Below are positions 34,129 through 44,058 of a stretch of DNA of 64,000 nucleotides, one piece after another. Position numbers and translations under genes: made by a program. Below the pieces are notes generated by a model. The model had not been told where the DNA came from, ran no database searches, and was given only the letters and a program-made list of their open reading frames with translations. The DNA comes from Mucilaginibacter endophyticus (GTDB lineage: Bacteria > Bacteroidota > Bacteroidia > Sphingobacteriales > Sphingobacteriaceae), in NCBI RefSeq assembly GCF_003351025.1, contig NZ_QPCG01000001.1, positions 999,949 to 1,063,948 on the forward strand. Direction: 5' to 3'. Position 1 is the stretch's first letter, and each line of letters opens with the position of its first letter.

Positions 34129-37100
34129 ATGATAAAAAGTCGCGCTTCGATAGCCCCATCGGCTGCCTTTATTTTATTGCTGTTATTTTCATTCACATGT
34201 ATTAACCTGTATGCTACTGCAAAAGGAACCAGAATTGTTAACCTGCAGGTAGAGTATACGGAGCATCCTATTGGCATAGATGTTAAACTGCCCCGGTTTA
34301 GCTGGCAGATGCTTGCGCCCGAAGGGGCGAGGGGATACACCCAGACAGCCTACCAAATTACAGTAAAAGATGCGCAGGGAAAGGTGGTTTGGAACAGCGC
34401 CAAAATGAAAAGTGGAACAGCTTTAGCCGTGATTTACGCGGGCTCCACGCTCAAAGCCACAACCCGTTATAACTGGACGGTGAATGTGTGGGATCAAACC
34501 GGAAGTGTTTCATCCGCCAGCTCCTGGTTTGAAACGGGACTGATGAACACCGGCATGTCGGCCTGGGATGGCGCGCAATGGATAGGAGGCGGGGATAATG
34601 ACCTGGTGCTTTATGCGCATTACCTGCCGCTGTATAACCTGAGGTATAAAGTGGCTATCATCGAAGGCAGTTCAAAGGCGAGCATTGTTTTTGCCGCTAA
34701 TGATCCGCGTTTGATGGATAGCAACAAGAACATTTTTCAGCTCGCCAATAAAAAAAATCAATCATACTTTAAGGTTGAGCTGGATATTTCAGGTTTGGAG
34801 CAAGGGGGCAATGCCCGGATCAATGTGTACCGGGCGGGGTACTCTGATAAAGATACCATAGGTAAAGTTTTTAAAAGCTTCCCGGTAAAAACCGACCTGA
34901 TTAGCAACAACAATAAGAACAAACCACACACCATCCAAATCCATAATGAATTTGGTACACTCACATTTACTGTTGATGACGATAAAACATTTATTGCCGA
35001 CGAGAAAAACGGTGTAGCTGTTGCCAAGCCGGTACCGGCCAACCGCGGGGCCGTAATTACGCTTAACCCGCTGGGCCCGGGTCATGATGTAATTTCGTAC
35101 GGCATGTTGGGCGAAATCGGCTTCTCTGTAGATCAGAGACAAAAGGCTGAATTTTCTGATTTGTCGGTTTTCAATATCAGGTCGCCGCGTAATATCTTGT
35201 TTAGCGAAAAGCTTGAGGCAAATAATTATAATGGGATTTTTAAGGAAGCGGTTGCTTCGGTTGCATCAGGTTTAGTTATAAAAGATGGAAAGTATGAGGT
35301 GAGCGGTGGCAGCGCTGGAGCGTTTATCCTTGCCGACCCAAGCCGCAATGCTATGCCAATGCTGCGCTCGGTATTTAATGCGGATAAAGCAATTGCCAAA
35401 GCAAGGCTTTATGTAACCGCAAGGGGTATTTACGAGGTTTATCTGAACGGTAAAAGGGTTGGGAATGACTATTATAATCCTGGGCTTACCCAGTACAACA
35501 AAACCCACCTTTACCAAACTTATGATGTAACCACCATGATAGGTAAAGGGCAAAACGCCATTGGCGCTATGCTTGGCGAAGGCTGGTGGAGCGGCCTGCT
35601 CAGCTACGGTTCGGTCTGGAACCATTTTGGCGACAGGCAATCACTGCTGGCTAAGCTGGTAATTACCTATGCGGATGGTTCGGAGGATGTGATCAAAACC
35701 AACGAAAAAAGCTGGAAATATTTTAATCATGGCCCTGTAGTTTATAGCAGCTTGGATATGGGCGAGGTTGATGACGCTACAAGAGAGGCGGCCGTTAAAA
35801 ATTGGAATACGGCAACTTATGACGATCATGACTGGCAAAAGGCCACAGCAATATCGCTTAAGGGGACAACTTATACAGGCGATGAGACTGATTACTTCGG
35901 AAAAAAGATTCCGCTTGATTTTGGTGATATTTCGATGATCGGACAGATTGGAACATCGGCCGGCATTTATAAAACGCTGACTGCAAAAGCAGTGAAGGAA
36001 GTTAGAAAAGGAGTATATGTTTATGATATGGGGCAGAACTTTGTGGGGGTGCCTAAAATCAGCATCAAAAATGGTATCGCCGGCAAAAAACTCACTTTTC
36101 GTTATGCCGAGATCCTATACCCTGCACTTAAAGAATCCGGTAAAAATGTAGGCATGATCATGACCGAAAATTACCGTGCAGCCCTAAGCCAGGATCTTTA
36201 TATTATGAAGGATGGCGAACAGGTGTTTCAGCCGCATTTTACTTCTCATGGGTACCAGTATATTGAAATTACCGGTATTGATAGTCCGCTGCCGCTTAAC
36301 GATGTGCAAGGGCTGGCAATCAGTTCGGTAAAACAACTAACGGCCGATTATGCTACGTCCAACCCGAAAGTGAACAAGCTATGGTCAAACCTGACCTGGT
36401 CAAACATCGATAACTTTTTAACCATACCGACAGATTGCCCCCAAAGGAATGAACGGATGGGCTGGTCGGGGGATATTAGTATCTTTTCGCGTACTGCCAC
36501 TTATGTATCCAATGCCGATCAGTTTTTGCGCAGACATATGCTGGCCATGCGCGATATGCAGACCGAACAGGGCAGATTTACAGATATAGCCCCCGTAGGT
36601 GGTGGGTTTGGCGGCGTGATCTGGGGTAGTGCCGGGATCACCGTGGCATGGGAAACCTATCAGCAATACAATGACGTAGCCCTGCTTGCCGAGCATTATG
36701 ATGCCATGAGTAAGTATATGGATTATGTGGATGGAACCATCGATCCGAAAACAGGCTTCAGTACTGATGGTGTACTCGGTGATTGGCTTGGTCCGCAGTA
36801 TATGCAACTGGGCACCGCTTTTCCGGTTACTGCATATCATGTTTATGATCTGGGAATTATGGCGAAGGTTGCGGCTATTTTAGGGAAGAAAGACGATGCC
36901 GAAAAGTTCAGCAAGAAATATGATGAGCGTAAAGCTTTCTTTAATAAAACTTTTGTTAATGCCGATAAAAAAGCCGTTGGCCTGATTGGTGGCGGCATGT
37001 TTGGCGAACCGGGCAAAAAGGAGTTTAAAGTATCGGATACGCAAACCGCTTATGCAACAGGCTTGGCGCTCGGCGTATTCAGCGCAGACAATACCAGCGA

Positions 37101-37770
37101 TATGGCAAAAAATCTGGCAGCCGCTGTTGAACGTGAAAATAAGGACGACCAGGGAATTGTTCGCCCAGCTTATTCTTTGATGACAGGCTTTGTAGGTACC
37201 GCCGGAATCAGCAAGGCACTTTCTGATCATGGGCATTCGGATCTGGCCTACAAACTGCTACAGAACGAGCACTACCCATCATGGCTATACGCCATTGACC
37301 AGGGGGCTACAACCATTTGGGAAAGGCTGAACGGGTATACCGTAGAGAATGGTTTCGGCGGGAATAACAGTATGAACTCATTCAATCATTATTCATTCGG
37401 TGCTATCGGCCAATGGATGCTGGCTTATTCCATCGGGATCCAGCGTGATGAACCGGGCTTTAAAAAGTTTATCCTGCAACCAGAGCCTGATCCTACCGGC
37501 GGGATGACTTGGGCAAAAGGATCTTATGATTCGCCTTATGGCAGGATAAATAGTAGCTGGTCTGTAAGCGGCAAAACATTAACATACAATGCTACGGTTC
37601 CGGCAAATACCTCGGCTACATTGTTTTTACCTGTAAGCACTGCTAAACAGGTAACTGAAGGTGGTAAACCCGTTGCCGGTGCAAAAGGCATCAGCTTTAT
37701 CAGGTTTGAAGGCGGTAAAGCCGTTTATAAATTAATGCCCGGCTCTTACCAGTTTAAATCGAGCTTGTGA
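34129..37770 (+). CDS. Secreted GH78 alpha-L-rhamnosidase, 1213 residues
   Basis: Releases terminal alpha-L-rhamnose from pectic or other glycans. Signal peptide AAFILLLLFSFTCINLYATA. An N-terminal fibronectin-like domain (EYTEHPIGIDVKLPRFSWQM) is followed by a beta-sandwich insert (about residues 150-360) with a concanavalin-like look (KKNQSYFKVELDISG, then HTIQIHNEFGTLTFTVDD). Next come the rhamnosidase N domain (AKARLYVTARGIYEVYLNGKRV) and the catalytic (alpha/alpha)6 barrel. The motif PTDCPQRNERMGWSGD starts near residue 767 and carries the general-acid Glu. The C-terminal sandwich ends VYKLMPGSYQF. It is longer than most GH78 proteins because of the insert. No transporter adjoins it. Confidence 0.95.
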   Translation: MIKSRASIAPSAAFILLLLFSFTCINLYATAKGTRIVNLQVEYTEHPIGIDVKLPRFSWQMLAPEGARGYTQTAYQITVKDAQGKVVWNSAKMKSGTALAVIYAGSTLKATTRYNWTVNVWDQTGSVSSASSWFETGLMNTGMSAWDGAQWIGGGDNDLVLYAHYLPLYNLRYKVAIIEGSSKASIVFAANDPRLMDSNKNIFQLANKKNQSYFKVELDISGLEQGGNARINVYRAGYSDKDTIGKVFKSFPVKTDLISNNNKNKPHTIQIHNEFGTLTFTVDDDKTFIADEKNGVAVAKPVPANRGAVITLNPLGPGHDVISYGMLGEIGFSVDQRQKAEFSDLSVFNIRSPRNILFSEKLEANNYNGIFKEAVASVASGLVIKDGKYEVSGGSAGAFILADPSRNAMPMLRSVFNADKAIAKARLYVTARGIYEVYLNGKRVGNDYYNPGLTQYNKTHLYQTYDVTTMIGKGQNAIGAMLGEGWWSGLLSYGSVWNHFGDRQSLLAKLVITYADGSEDVIKTNEKSWKYFNHGPVVYSSLDMGEVDDATREAAVKNWNTATYDDHDWQKATAISLKGTTYTGDETDYFGKKIPLDFGDISMIGQIGTSAGIYKTLTAKAVKEVRKGVYVYDMGQNFVGVPKISIKNGIAGKKLTFRYAEILYPALKESGKNVGMIMTENYRAALSQDLYIMKDGEQVFQPHFTSHGYQYIEITGIDSPLPLNDVQGLAISSVKQLTADYATSNPKVNKLWSNLTWSNIDNFLTIPTDCPQRNERMGWSGDISIFSRTATYVSNADQFLRRHMLAMRDMQTEQGRFTDIAPVGGGFGGVIWGSAGITVAWETYQQYNDVALLAEHYDAMSKYMDYVDGTIDPKTGFSTDGVLGDWLGPQYMQLGTAFPVTAYHVYDLGIMAKVAAILGKKDDAEKFSKKYDERKAFFNKTFVNADKKAVGLIGGGMFGEPGKKEFKVSDTQTAYATGLALGVFSADNTSDMAKNLAAAVERENKDDQGIVRPAYSLMTGFVGTAGISKALSDHGHSDLAYKLLQNEHYPSWLYAIDQGATTIWERLNGYTVENGFGGNNSMNSFNHYSFGAIGQWMLAYSIGIQRDEPGFKKFILQPEPDPTGGMTWAKGSYDSPYGRINSSWSVSGKTLTYNATVPANTSATLFLPVSTAKQVTEGGKPVAGAKGISFIRFEGGKAVYKLMPGSYQFKSSL

Positions 37771-37800
37771 TTGTTTTCTGTGCCCGATAAAATAAGATAG

Positions 37801-37863
37801 CGTCATTGCGAGGAACGAAGCAATCCCAAACTATACTTGCTAATCGGGGATTGCTTCGTTCCT
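37801..37863. repeat. CGTCATTGCGAGGAACGAAGC palindrome
   Basis: Perfect 17-bp arms AGGAACGAAGCAATCCC (37811-37827) and its complement (37847-37863) around a 19-nt loop, preceded by CGTCATTGCG. A shortened relative lies at 32242-32270. Confidence 0.85.
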
Positions 37864-37888
37864 ACCGATGAAATAATAAAAAAATGGG

Positions 37889-37958
37889 GTCATGCTGAGC
37901 CAGTCGAAGCATAGCGCGTTGGGCCTCTGCGCGCGTCCTTCGACAGGCTCAGGATGAC
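37889..37958. repeat. 70-bp palindromic element, copy B
   Basis: Starts GTCATGCTGAGCCAGTCGAA and ends CTTCGACAGGCTCAGGATGAC in overlapping palindromic form. It is inverted relative to copy A at 32599-32669, so the two bracket the acyltransferase and rhamnosidase genes. Confidence 0.85.
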
Positions 37959-38047
37959 ATGCCCTCCACACCTAATGTCATCTCACCTTTAAAGGTCTCG
38001 GTTTTCCCGACCTATAATGACGCCTATTATTCAGCTTTAAAACTGTT

Positions 38048-38458
38048 TTACTTTATAAGCGTAACGAGCGGCTTGTCTTTTTCAACAATATAAGTAGCAA
38101 GTTCAACCGCTTTGGTATCCCCCACATTTTTTACCGCATGCACCGTTCCGTAGGGGATAAATAAAACATCACCAGCTTTAAGCGTTGCCGGTTGTTTGCC
38201 CTCTACCTGGTATTCTAACACGCCTTCAAGTACATAAATAATTTCTTCGCCGGGGTGTTTGTGCTGTGGATAGGATTGACCTTTTTCAATATCTACACGG
38301 ATCTGTACCATTTCGTGGTTGGGAATGCTGAGGTCATGACGTTGTAATTCGGTACGACCGTTTATTTTCTGTTGTGCCTGAGATGATGCAGGCAGTGTAA
38401 AAATGGCAAGGATGGCGATAATGATGACTGTAGCCAGTCTGTTTTTATTAGTTTTCAT
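38048..38458 (-). CDS. Secreted cupin-domain protein
   Basis: 136 residues. Signal peptide about 1-29 (IIIAILAIFTLPASSQAQ). Single cupin-2 domain with metal-binding motif SYPQHKHPGEEIIYVLEG (two His and a Glu) and the second motif FIPYGTVHAVKN. Small exported cupins of this kind can be dioxygenases, isomerases or plain binding proteins, so function is open. It stands alone between a repeat-rich spacer and the divergent CHAD gene. Confidence 0.88.
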   Translation of the reverse strand: MKTNKNRLATVIIIAILAIFTLPASSQAQQKINGRTELQRHDLSIPNHEMVQIRVDIEKGQSYPQHKHPGEEIIYVLEGVLEYQVEGKQPATLKAGDVLFIPYGTVHAVKNVGDTKAVELATYIVEKDKPLVTLIK

Positions 38459-38706
38459 AGCTTTTGGTTTTAATTTTTAGTAAAGCTACAATCGCATTTG
38501 CCTGTAACAGAATATTATGGCGATGAGTTAGGCCATATTATACTTTAAACAGACATTTCTGCTCCTGAATTGGTCATACTCAATTACTTTTTTCCGGTTG
38601 TGATACTCGTCTTTCGAAGAATCCTGAGCTTCCGTCAGCGAGCCAAGCCTAATTGAATTATTTTTCCTTATCTTGTATAATAAACATTTGTGATAGGATC
38701 CCCGGC

Positions 38707-39498
38707 ATGAAATTAAAAGAAGAACTTTTATACTTTAAAGATGAGTGGACAAACCTGCGTTCGCATCTGAAAGCTTTTGATAAAAAAGGCAAACAGGAAG
38801 ACCTGCACCGTTTCAGGGTACAGGTGAAGAAGTTGCGGGCCTTTTTGATATTGGCAGACAGTGGTTTGCCGGTTAAGCAATTGGAAAAAGAGTTAAAGCC
38901 GGTGCGCAAATTATTTAAAGCGGCAGGAGAGATCAGGAACGCCTATATCAATCTCGAATTAACAAAGCAGTTTTTAATCGCGCAGCCTGAAATGATGGAA
39001 GGGCAACGCAAGTTTATGAAGCAGTCTGCTCATGATTTTCGTTCGGAGGCAGGTAAACATCTGCAACGCCTGCGCCGGGCCCGGCGCAAACTCAAAAAAG
39101 TTATCCCGAAAATCAGCGATATCCATATTGATTTTTATTACAGACAGCAATTGGAGCAGCTTGCTGTTTGCCTTGCCCCGCCTTATGCGGATACCGCTTT
39201 ACATGCCTGCCGCAAGCAGTTAAAAATGCTCATTTATAATTATAAGCTGGTTAAACCGGTGCTTAATCAACCTTTTAACATCGCTTATCTGGATGAGGTG
39301 CAGGATATTATTGGCGAGTGGCACGATAAGGAAGTTGCCATCGCTTTATTCGCAACAGGGGAAGCCGAAAACGAGCAACTGGTAGAGGCGTTGAAAAAAG
39401 AAAAGACACGCTTAAAACGGCATCTTACCTCATTAGTTAAAGATTTTTATACGCGTGCTACCACAGCAAGTGATTTGCCGCTTGAACAAATTGATTAA
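38707..39498 (+). CDS. CHAD-domain protein (polyphosphate-binding)
   Basis: 263 residues from ATG 38707; the upstream in-frame start at 38653 adds a non-conserved stretch. The whole protein is a helical CHAD domain rich in Lys/Arg and His, with DLHRFRVQVKKLRAFL near the N-terminus and RRARRKLKKVIPKI in the middle. The end has IIGEWHDKEVAIALF. CHAD domains form a basic channel that binds inorganic polyphosphate and are associated with polyphosphate granules. No partner CYTH/ppk gene is adjacent. Confidence 0.9.
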   Translation: MKLKEELLYFKDEWTNLRSHLKAFDKKGKQEDLHRFRVQVKKLRAFLILADSGLPVKQLEKELKPVRKLFKAAGEIRNAYINLELTKQFLIAQPEMMEGQRKFMKQSAHDFRSEAGKHLQRLRRARRKLKKVIPKISDIHIDFYYRQQLEQLAVCLAPPYADTALHACRKQLKMLIYNYKLVKPVLNQPFNIAYLDEVQDIIGEWHDKEVAIALFATGEAENEQLVEALKKEKTRLKRHLTSLVKDFYTRATTASDLPLEQID

Positions 39499-39514
39499 GC
39501 AAAGAAATAGTAGC

Positions 39515-40573
39515 TTACAGCCACTTACTAAACCAATCCAGCGTCATTTTAAAATGTTCGGGTGTTGATGTATGTGGGAGTTTCGGCGTTACGTCCCGTT
39601 TAATTTTATTGGTCGCGTTTTTTGCAGCGTAAACCTGCAGAGCAGAAGCATAGGCAATGTCTGCACCAGGCAGAGGGCAATTCTGGTCGTTCTCGGTACC
39701 AAGAACCAACATCGGGCGGGGAGCTATCAACCTGATCATCGAGGGGCAATCAAACTCGCCGGTGATGCCCGGCAGCAGCTTATCCCATACCGCTTTAACA
39801 TTTTGTTTATTCACAGCCGAATCGCCCAGATCTTTTGCGGCCTGCAAATGCGCAGCCTGAATGGTACCCGCGCGTCCCTGCCATCTGTCATTTTCTAACG
39901 ACCATTTGAAGCTTTGCACCGCGATATCCAGCACCACTACTTTTATCCGCTTATCAACCGATGCCGCAAGCCATGTTTCAATACCTCCCATAGATATACC
40001 TCCCATGCCAATCCGGTTGGCGTCAACATCTGGTCGGCTGGTTAAGTAATCTGTTACCCGCCAAAGGTCAAAACCGGTGTCAAACAAAAACGGGTGGGTT
40101 TGATGGGCATTGTCCTTGTTTTCCCAGGCTGCGGTAGCTGCGGCTGCATATTCTTTTGAGCCATGCGCTCCTCCGGCAATCCGTTCACCATGAAAGCGGG
40201 CATCAATGGCTACGCCTATAATCCCTCTTTTGGTAAGCTGGTAAAGCATTTTCCTGTTATCTTCTTTTTTGCCACCCGTGCCATGCAGAAAAATAACAGC
40301 AGGGTATGGTTTGGCACCTGTAACCGGTTTGTAGATCAGAATAGGGACGGGCTTGTTCTTTTCGCTGTAAATAAAACCATGCTCTATAATAACAGAATCT
40401 GTTTTAGTTATGGTAAAAGATGGGTTTAATGGCACCCGCGGCCTTTCCAGCAGTTTCTTAAAATCCGACGCGACTTTATCTGCAGGGGGATAATTTACCT
40501 GCTGCGCAAGTGAAAACAGTGATGAGGTTGAAAACAGAATGCCAATACAAAATGCCCTGATCCTGGATAACAT
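39515..40573 (-). CDS. Secreted alpha/beta hydrolase (dienelactone/acetyl-xylan esterase-like)
   Basis: 352 residues from ATG 40573. The longer frame to 40672 would run into the upstream PTPS gene, while 40573 opens a signal peptide (MLSRIRAFCIGILFSTSSLFSLAQ). The fold shows PAVIFLHGTGGKKEDN (oxyanion region), nucleophile Ser in MGGISMGGIE, a late Asp (LVLGTENDQNCP) and a His (LPHTSTPEHFK). Large relatives deacetylate xylan or hydrolyse esters. It is downstream of the PTPS gene by 58 bp on the same strand, perhaps in one transcript. The substrate is not determined. Confidence 0.88.
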   Translation of the reverse strand: MLSRIRAFCIGILFSTSSLFSLAQQVNYPPADKVASDFKKLLERPRVPLNPSFTITKTDSVIIEHGFIYSEKNKPVPILIYKPVTGAKPYPAVIFLHGTGGKKEDNRKMLYQLTKRGIIGVAIDARFHGERIAGGAHGSKEYAAAATAAWENKDNAHQTHPFLFDTGFDLWRVTDYLTSRPDVDANRIGMGGISMGGIETWLAASVDKRIKVVVLDIAVQSFKWSLENDRWQGRAGTIQAAHLQAAKDLGDSAVNKQNVKAVWDKLLPGITGEFDCPSMIRLIAPRPMLVLGTENDQNCPLPGADIAYASALQVYAAKNATNKIKRDVTPKLPHTSTPEHFKMTLDWFSKWL

Positions 40574-40631
40574 AGTGAGATGATTTACAGGTACAATGTA
40601 TGAAACATTGTTGCTTAAGCAGTGTAACAAT

Positions 40632-41051
40632 TTACCCTCCAAAATACTCCGCCGAATTATTTTCGGTTTCATACAGTCTTACCGAATGCAGGAAAACGCC
40701 TTTATTTGACTCTACAGGTGTTTTCAGCTGATTGAAGATTTCGACACAGAGTAATTCCGTGGTTGCCATTTTTCCTTTCATAAAATCAACATCCAGGTTC
40801 AGGTTTTTATGGTCGAGTTTTTCGATCACGTATTCCTGTATAATCGCTTTAAGCAGTTTCAGATCAATGAGGTAGCCGCTTTCGTAACTGATATCACCCT
40901 TAACCGTTACAAAAAGGTTATAGTTGTGGCCATGCCAGTTAGGGTTGGCACATTTACCAAATACCGCTTCGTTTTGCTCGGCGCTCCATTCTTCCCGGTA
41001 CATCCGGTGCGCGGCATTAAAATGTTCCCTGCGGGTAACATGTACAATCAT
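40632..41051 (-). CDS. queD: 6-pyruvoyl-tetrahydropterin synthase / QueD family enzyme
   Basis: 139 residues, cytoplasmic. Zinc ligands H15 (HFNAAH), H40 and H42 (NWHGHNY); catalytic Cys34 (GKCANPN); DHKNLN near the middle. The family makes 6-carboxy-tetrahydropterin from dihydroneopterin triphosphate for queuosine or, in the eukaryote-like branch, 6-pyruvoyl-tetrahydropterin. The Cys34 context and short length fit either. No other queuosine gene lies in the window, so the symbol is provisional. It is downstream of metE in the same direction, separated by a palindromic repeat. Confidence 0.88.
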   Translation of the reverse strand: MIVHVTRREHFNAAHRMYREEWSAEQNEAVFGKCANPNWHGHNYNLFVTVKGDISYESGYLIDLKLLKAIIQEYVIEKLDHKNLNLDVDFMKGKMATTELLCVEIFNQLKTPVESNKGVFLHSVRLYETENNSAEYFGG

Positions 41052-41085
41052 TTTTAATTCTTATAAAAAGCGGGGGAAAGTGCGA

Positions 41086-41190
41086 TTCCCCTTTTGAGAG
41101 AGGTGGAGGGGTGTGTCTGCATTTTGCTTATCGATTGAAGAAACACACCCCTGCCAACGCTCTTTCCTCCGCGCCCCTCTCAAAAGAGGA
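41086..41190. repeat. Long imperfect inverted repeat between metE and queD
   Basis: Left arm TCCCCTTTTGAGAGAGGTGG..GGGGTGTGT and right arm ACACACCCCTG..CCTCCGCGCCCCTC, ending TCAAAAGAGGA. Bulges shorten the left arm. It is an extragenic palindrome that may also terminate metE transcription. Confidence 0.7.
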
Positions 41191-41226
41191 TTTAATATTT
41201 CAGTTAAAGCAACATCTGCTAACTAA

Positions 41227-43527
41227 TTACGCTTCTACGCTAATTTGTTCCCTTGCCTGTCTGGCTGCGGCCACCATGTTTTCTAAAGCGGCTTTGGTTT
41301 CGGGCCATTTGCGGGTTTTTAAGCCGCAATCGGGATTTACCCATAGATGTTGCGCCGGGAGCAGATCGGCTGCTTTGGCCAGCAGGGATGCCATTTCCTG
41401 GGTTGTGGGTACTCGTGGCGAATGGATGTCATACACACCCGGGCCTATCTCGTTTGGATATTCAAAATGGGCAAATGCCTGTAACAGTTCCATTTGCGAC
41501 CTTGATGTTTCAATCGTGATTACATCGGCATCCATCGCTGCGATATGTTCAATGATATCATTAAACTCGCTGTAGCACATATGCGTGTGGATCTGCGTTT
41601 GGTCCTGGACGCCACTGGCGGTGATCCGGAACGCGTTAACAGCCCAATCCAGGTAATGTGGACGTTTGGCTTTCCGCAACGGCAAACCCTCACGAATGGC
41701 TGCCTCATCAATTTGTACAATGCCAATGCCTGCGGCTTCCAATGCCAAAACTTCATCATGAATAGCTAAAGCGATCTGGTTGGTCGTAATATCTCTTGAC
41801 TGATCATCACGTACAAACGACCATTGTAAAATAGTTACCGGGCCGGTTAGCATACCTTTCATTGGTTTGTCTGTTTGTGCAGCAGCAAACGCGCTCCAAC
41901 GTACGGTCATATCTTTCGGGCGACTTACATCGCCATAAATTACCGGTGGTTTTACGCAGCGGCTGCCATAGCTTTGTACCCATCCATTTTTATTAAAGAG
42001 GAAGCCATCAAGCTGTTCGCCAAAATATTCAACCATGTCATTGCGCTCAAATTCGCCATGTACTAAGACGTCGAGCCCTATTTCTTCCTGCCAGCGGATA
42101 GCATCAATAGTTGCCTGCTCTATTTCCTTTTCATATTGTTCGGTGGTCAGGCCGCCTTTTTTGAATTTAGCTCGTAGCTGGCGGATATCATCCGTTTGAG
42201 GGAAAGAACCAATGGTAGTTGTAGGGAAGGATGGTAAATTGAAACGCTCACGCTGCAATTGCTGGCGTACCTGGAAAGCGCTTTGGCGGGTAGCATCAGC
42301 TGCGGTAATAGCCGCCACACGCTCTTTCACTGCTTGCTTATGCACTTTTTGTGATGATCTTCTGCTGGCGATCGCTTTTCTATTAACTTCAAGCAAATCG
42401 TTATTCCCTTCAGTTATCTGCTTCAGTTCACTTATCTCATTTAGCTTTTGTTTGGCAAATGCCATCCAGTTTTTGATTTCAGGGTCGATGGCCGTTTCCA
42501 GGTCAAGGTCTATCGGGCTATGCAGCAGTGAGCATGACGGAGCTATAATCACCCTGTCGGTCCCTAACTTTTCAACCGCTTTACTGAACAGGCTTAGCGA
42601 TTTTTCATAATCATTTTTCCAGACATTGCGCCCGTCAACCAGGCCAAGCGAAAGTTTAAGGTGAGCAGGGATCAGCGCAAGAACTTCGTCCAGTTGCTCC
42701 GGAGCGCGTACAAGGTCGATATGCAGTGCGGCTACAGGAAGATTAACGGCCAGTTGGGTGTTATCCAGTAAAGCTTCAAAATAAGTTGCTACTAGTAACT
42801 TAACGCCGCTTACCCTGTTGGCAATTGAGCGGTAAGCAAATTCAAATGCCTCTTTTTCTTTTTTCGACAAATCAAGCGCCAGGCACGGCTCATCAAGCTG
42901 AATCCATTCCGCCCCCTGTTGTTTCAGGCGGTTAATGATCTCGATATAAACAGGGACTAATTTTTTGATCAGGTCAACACGCTCAAAGCCTGCTTCTTTC
43001 TCTTTGCCCAGCAGCAGGTAACTTACCGGGCCAACTAATACGGGCTTGGCTTTTTGCCCCAGTTGTTGTTTGGCGCTGTTGTACTCGCCAAAAATGTTTT
43101 CATGAAAAATGCTGAACTCCTGATTAGTGGTAAACTCAGGAACGATGTAATGATAGTTTGTATCCAGCCATTTGGTCATTTCCATGGCGGTAATATCAAG
43201 ACCATCTTTTTGATAACCACGGGCCATGGCAAAATAAAGGTCAATTTCGCTGTTGGCTTTTACCTGGGATAGTACAGGCGAATAACGCTGAGGAATAACG
43301 CCCAGCATCAGGCTGGTGTCTAATACCTGGTCGTAAAAGCTAAAATCGTTGCAGGGGATCAGGTCGATACCGGCATCCAGCTGGGTTTGCCAGTTTTCTT
43401 CTTTGATTTTACGGGCAACTTCCTTTAATTCTTTCAGGTCGATTTTACCTGCCCAGAATTGTTCGCAGGCTTTTTTGAGTTGTCTTTGGCTACCTATTCG
43501 CGGATAACCGAGGTTTTGCGTTAGCAT
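41227..43527 (-). CDS. metE: Cobalamin-independent methionine synthase MetE
   Basis: 766 residues from ATG 43527 ([18 protein letters not shown]); an upstream in-frame start at 43605 would run into the riboswitch leader and is rejected. It transfers the methyl group from methyl-tetrahydrofolate triglutamate to homocysteine. Both barrels are complete. Zinc-binding residues are in HTHMCYSEF (His, Cys), the downstream Glu region, and NPDCGLKTR (Cys). The substrate-binding segments [14 protein letters not shown] and [15 protein letters not shown] are present. Expression is controlled by a cobalamin riboswitch in its leader, so it should be made when B12 is scarce. Confidence 0.97.
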   Translation of the reverse strand: MLTQNLGYPRIGSQRQLKKACEQFWAGKIDLKELKEVARKIKEENWQTQLDAGIDLIPCNDFSFYDQVLDTSLMLGVIPQRYSPVLSQVKANSEIDLYFAMARGYQKDGLDITAMEMTKWLDTNYHYIVPEFTTNQEFSIFHENIFGEYNSAKQQLGQKAKPVLVGPVSYLLLGKEKEAGFERVDLIKKLVPVYIEIINRLKQQGAEWIQLDEPCLALDLSKKEKEAFEFAYRSIANRVSGVKLLVATYFEALLDNTQLAVNLPVAALHIDLVRAPEQLDEVLALIPAHLKLSLGLVDGRNVWKNDYEKSLSLFSKAVEKLGTDRVIIAPSCSLLHSPIDLDLETAIDPEIKNWMAFAKQKLNEISELKQITEGNNDLLEVNRKAIASRRSSQKVHKQAVKERVAAITAADATRQSAFQVRQQLQRERFNLPSFPTTTIGSFPQTDDIRQLRAKFKKGGLTTEQYEKEIEQATIDAIRWQEEIGLDVLVHGEFERNDMVEYFGEQLDGFLFNKNGWVQSYGSRCVKPPVIYGDVSRPKDMTVRWSAFAAAQTDKPMKGMLTGPVTILQWSFVRDDQSRDITTNQIALAIHDEVLALEAAGIGIVQIDEAAIREGLPLRKAKRPHYLDWAVNAFRITASGVQDQTQIHTHMCYSEFNDIIEHIAAMDADVITIETSRSQMELLQAFAHFEYPNEIGPGVYDIHSPRVPTTQEMASLLAKAADLLPAQHLWVNPDCGLKTRKWPETKAALENMVAAARQAREQISVEA

Positions 43528-43690
43528 TTCTTTAAAGATTTTAGTTAGAAAACAGTTGAAAGTGTTTTTACAAACTTTACAGCGCTTCACGAAAAAACAG
43601 GGCATACTAAGGCGTTCGGGCAGGCTATTGCCGGCTATTGAAAACCATCAGGTAAGACCATTTGCTTTATTTCGCGAAAGCATCGTCTTT

Positions 43691-43867
43691 CCGAAAAGGG
43701 CAGGTATCCTGGCTTATAACATTTCCGCCGTCCTTCCCAACCGCTGTTTGGTGGTCAGTGGACATTGCAGGCCGAAACTTTCTTGTTATTTACAGTTGCG
43801 CGACAGCCCGTGATTTGCACACGGTTCCCTTTTAATTTCCCATAGCTTATAGGACAACCTTTTCCGG
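43691..43867 (-). ncRNA. Cobalamin (B12) riboswitch of metE
   Basis: On the minus strand P1 pairs CCGGAAAAGG with CCTTTTCGG. The core has GGGAACCGTGTG, GGGCTGTCGCGCAACTGTAA, CCACTG, GGGAAGG and the B12 box AGCCAGGATACCTGCC (43714-43699). All hallmark elements of the class are present. It lies 164 nt upstream of the metE ATG. Bound cobalamin should lower metE expression. A GTAAGACC..GGTCTTACC-type pairing was not found, so the expression-platform mechanism is not assigned. Confidence 0.95.
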
Positions 43868-43926
43868 TAGAGAAAGTAAAGAACTTTTGTTGTGATTTAC
43901 CCCTTGTTATAGGATTAAATTCTGAA

Positions 43927-43934
43927 CAAAGCTA
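43927..43934 (-). promoter_or_regulatory. -7 element of metE
   Basis: TAGCTTTG on the minus strand matches TAnnTTTG. The transcript would start about 50 nt before the riboswitch. No TTG is found at the ideal -33 position. The remaining spacer to 44058 holds no other recognised site. Confidence 0.5.
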
Positions 43935-44058
43935 ATAAGTAAGATTTAATAACTAATTAATGGTATTTAAATAGGTTTAAAAATCTACATTTGGTTTTTA
44001 TTTAAGATTATTGAACTATTTGAAGGTTGTAATCTTAGTGATAAAAGAAAAATATTCT

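Noticed and set aside
41111..41575. 154-codon plus-strand frame opposite metE
   Set aside because: It is antisense to the conserved C-terminus of metE and begins in an extragenic palindrome; explained by high-coding-potential shadowing.
43528..43605. N-terminal extension of MetE to 43605
   Set aside because: The added residues are Cys/Lys/Phe-rich, unlike MetE, and the conserved start [11 protein letters not shown] begins at 43527.
43556..43813. 85-codon plus-strand frame between metE and Lrp
   Set aside because: It runs antisense through the cobalamin riboswitch, which fully explains the conserved-looking sequence.
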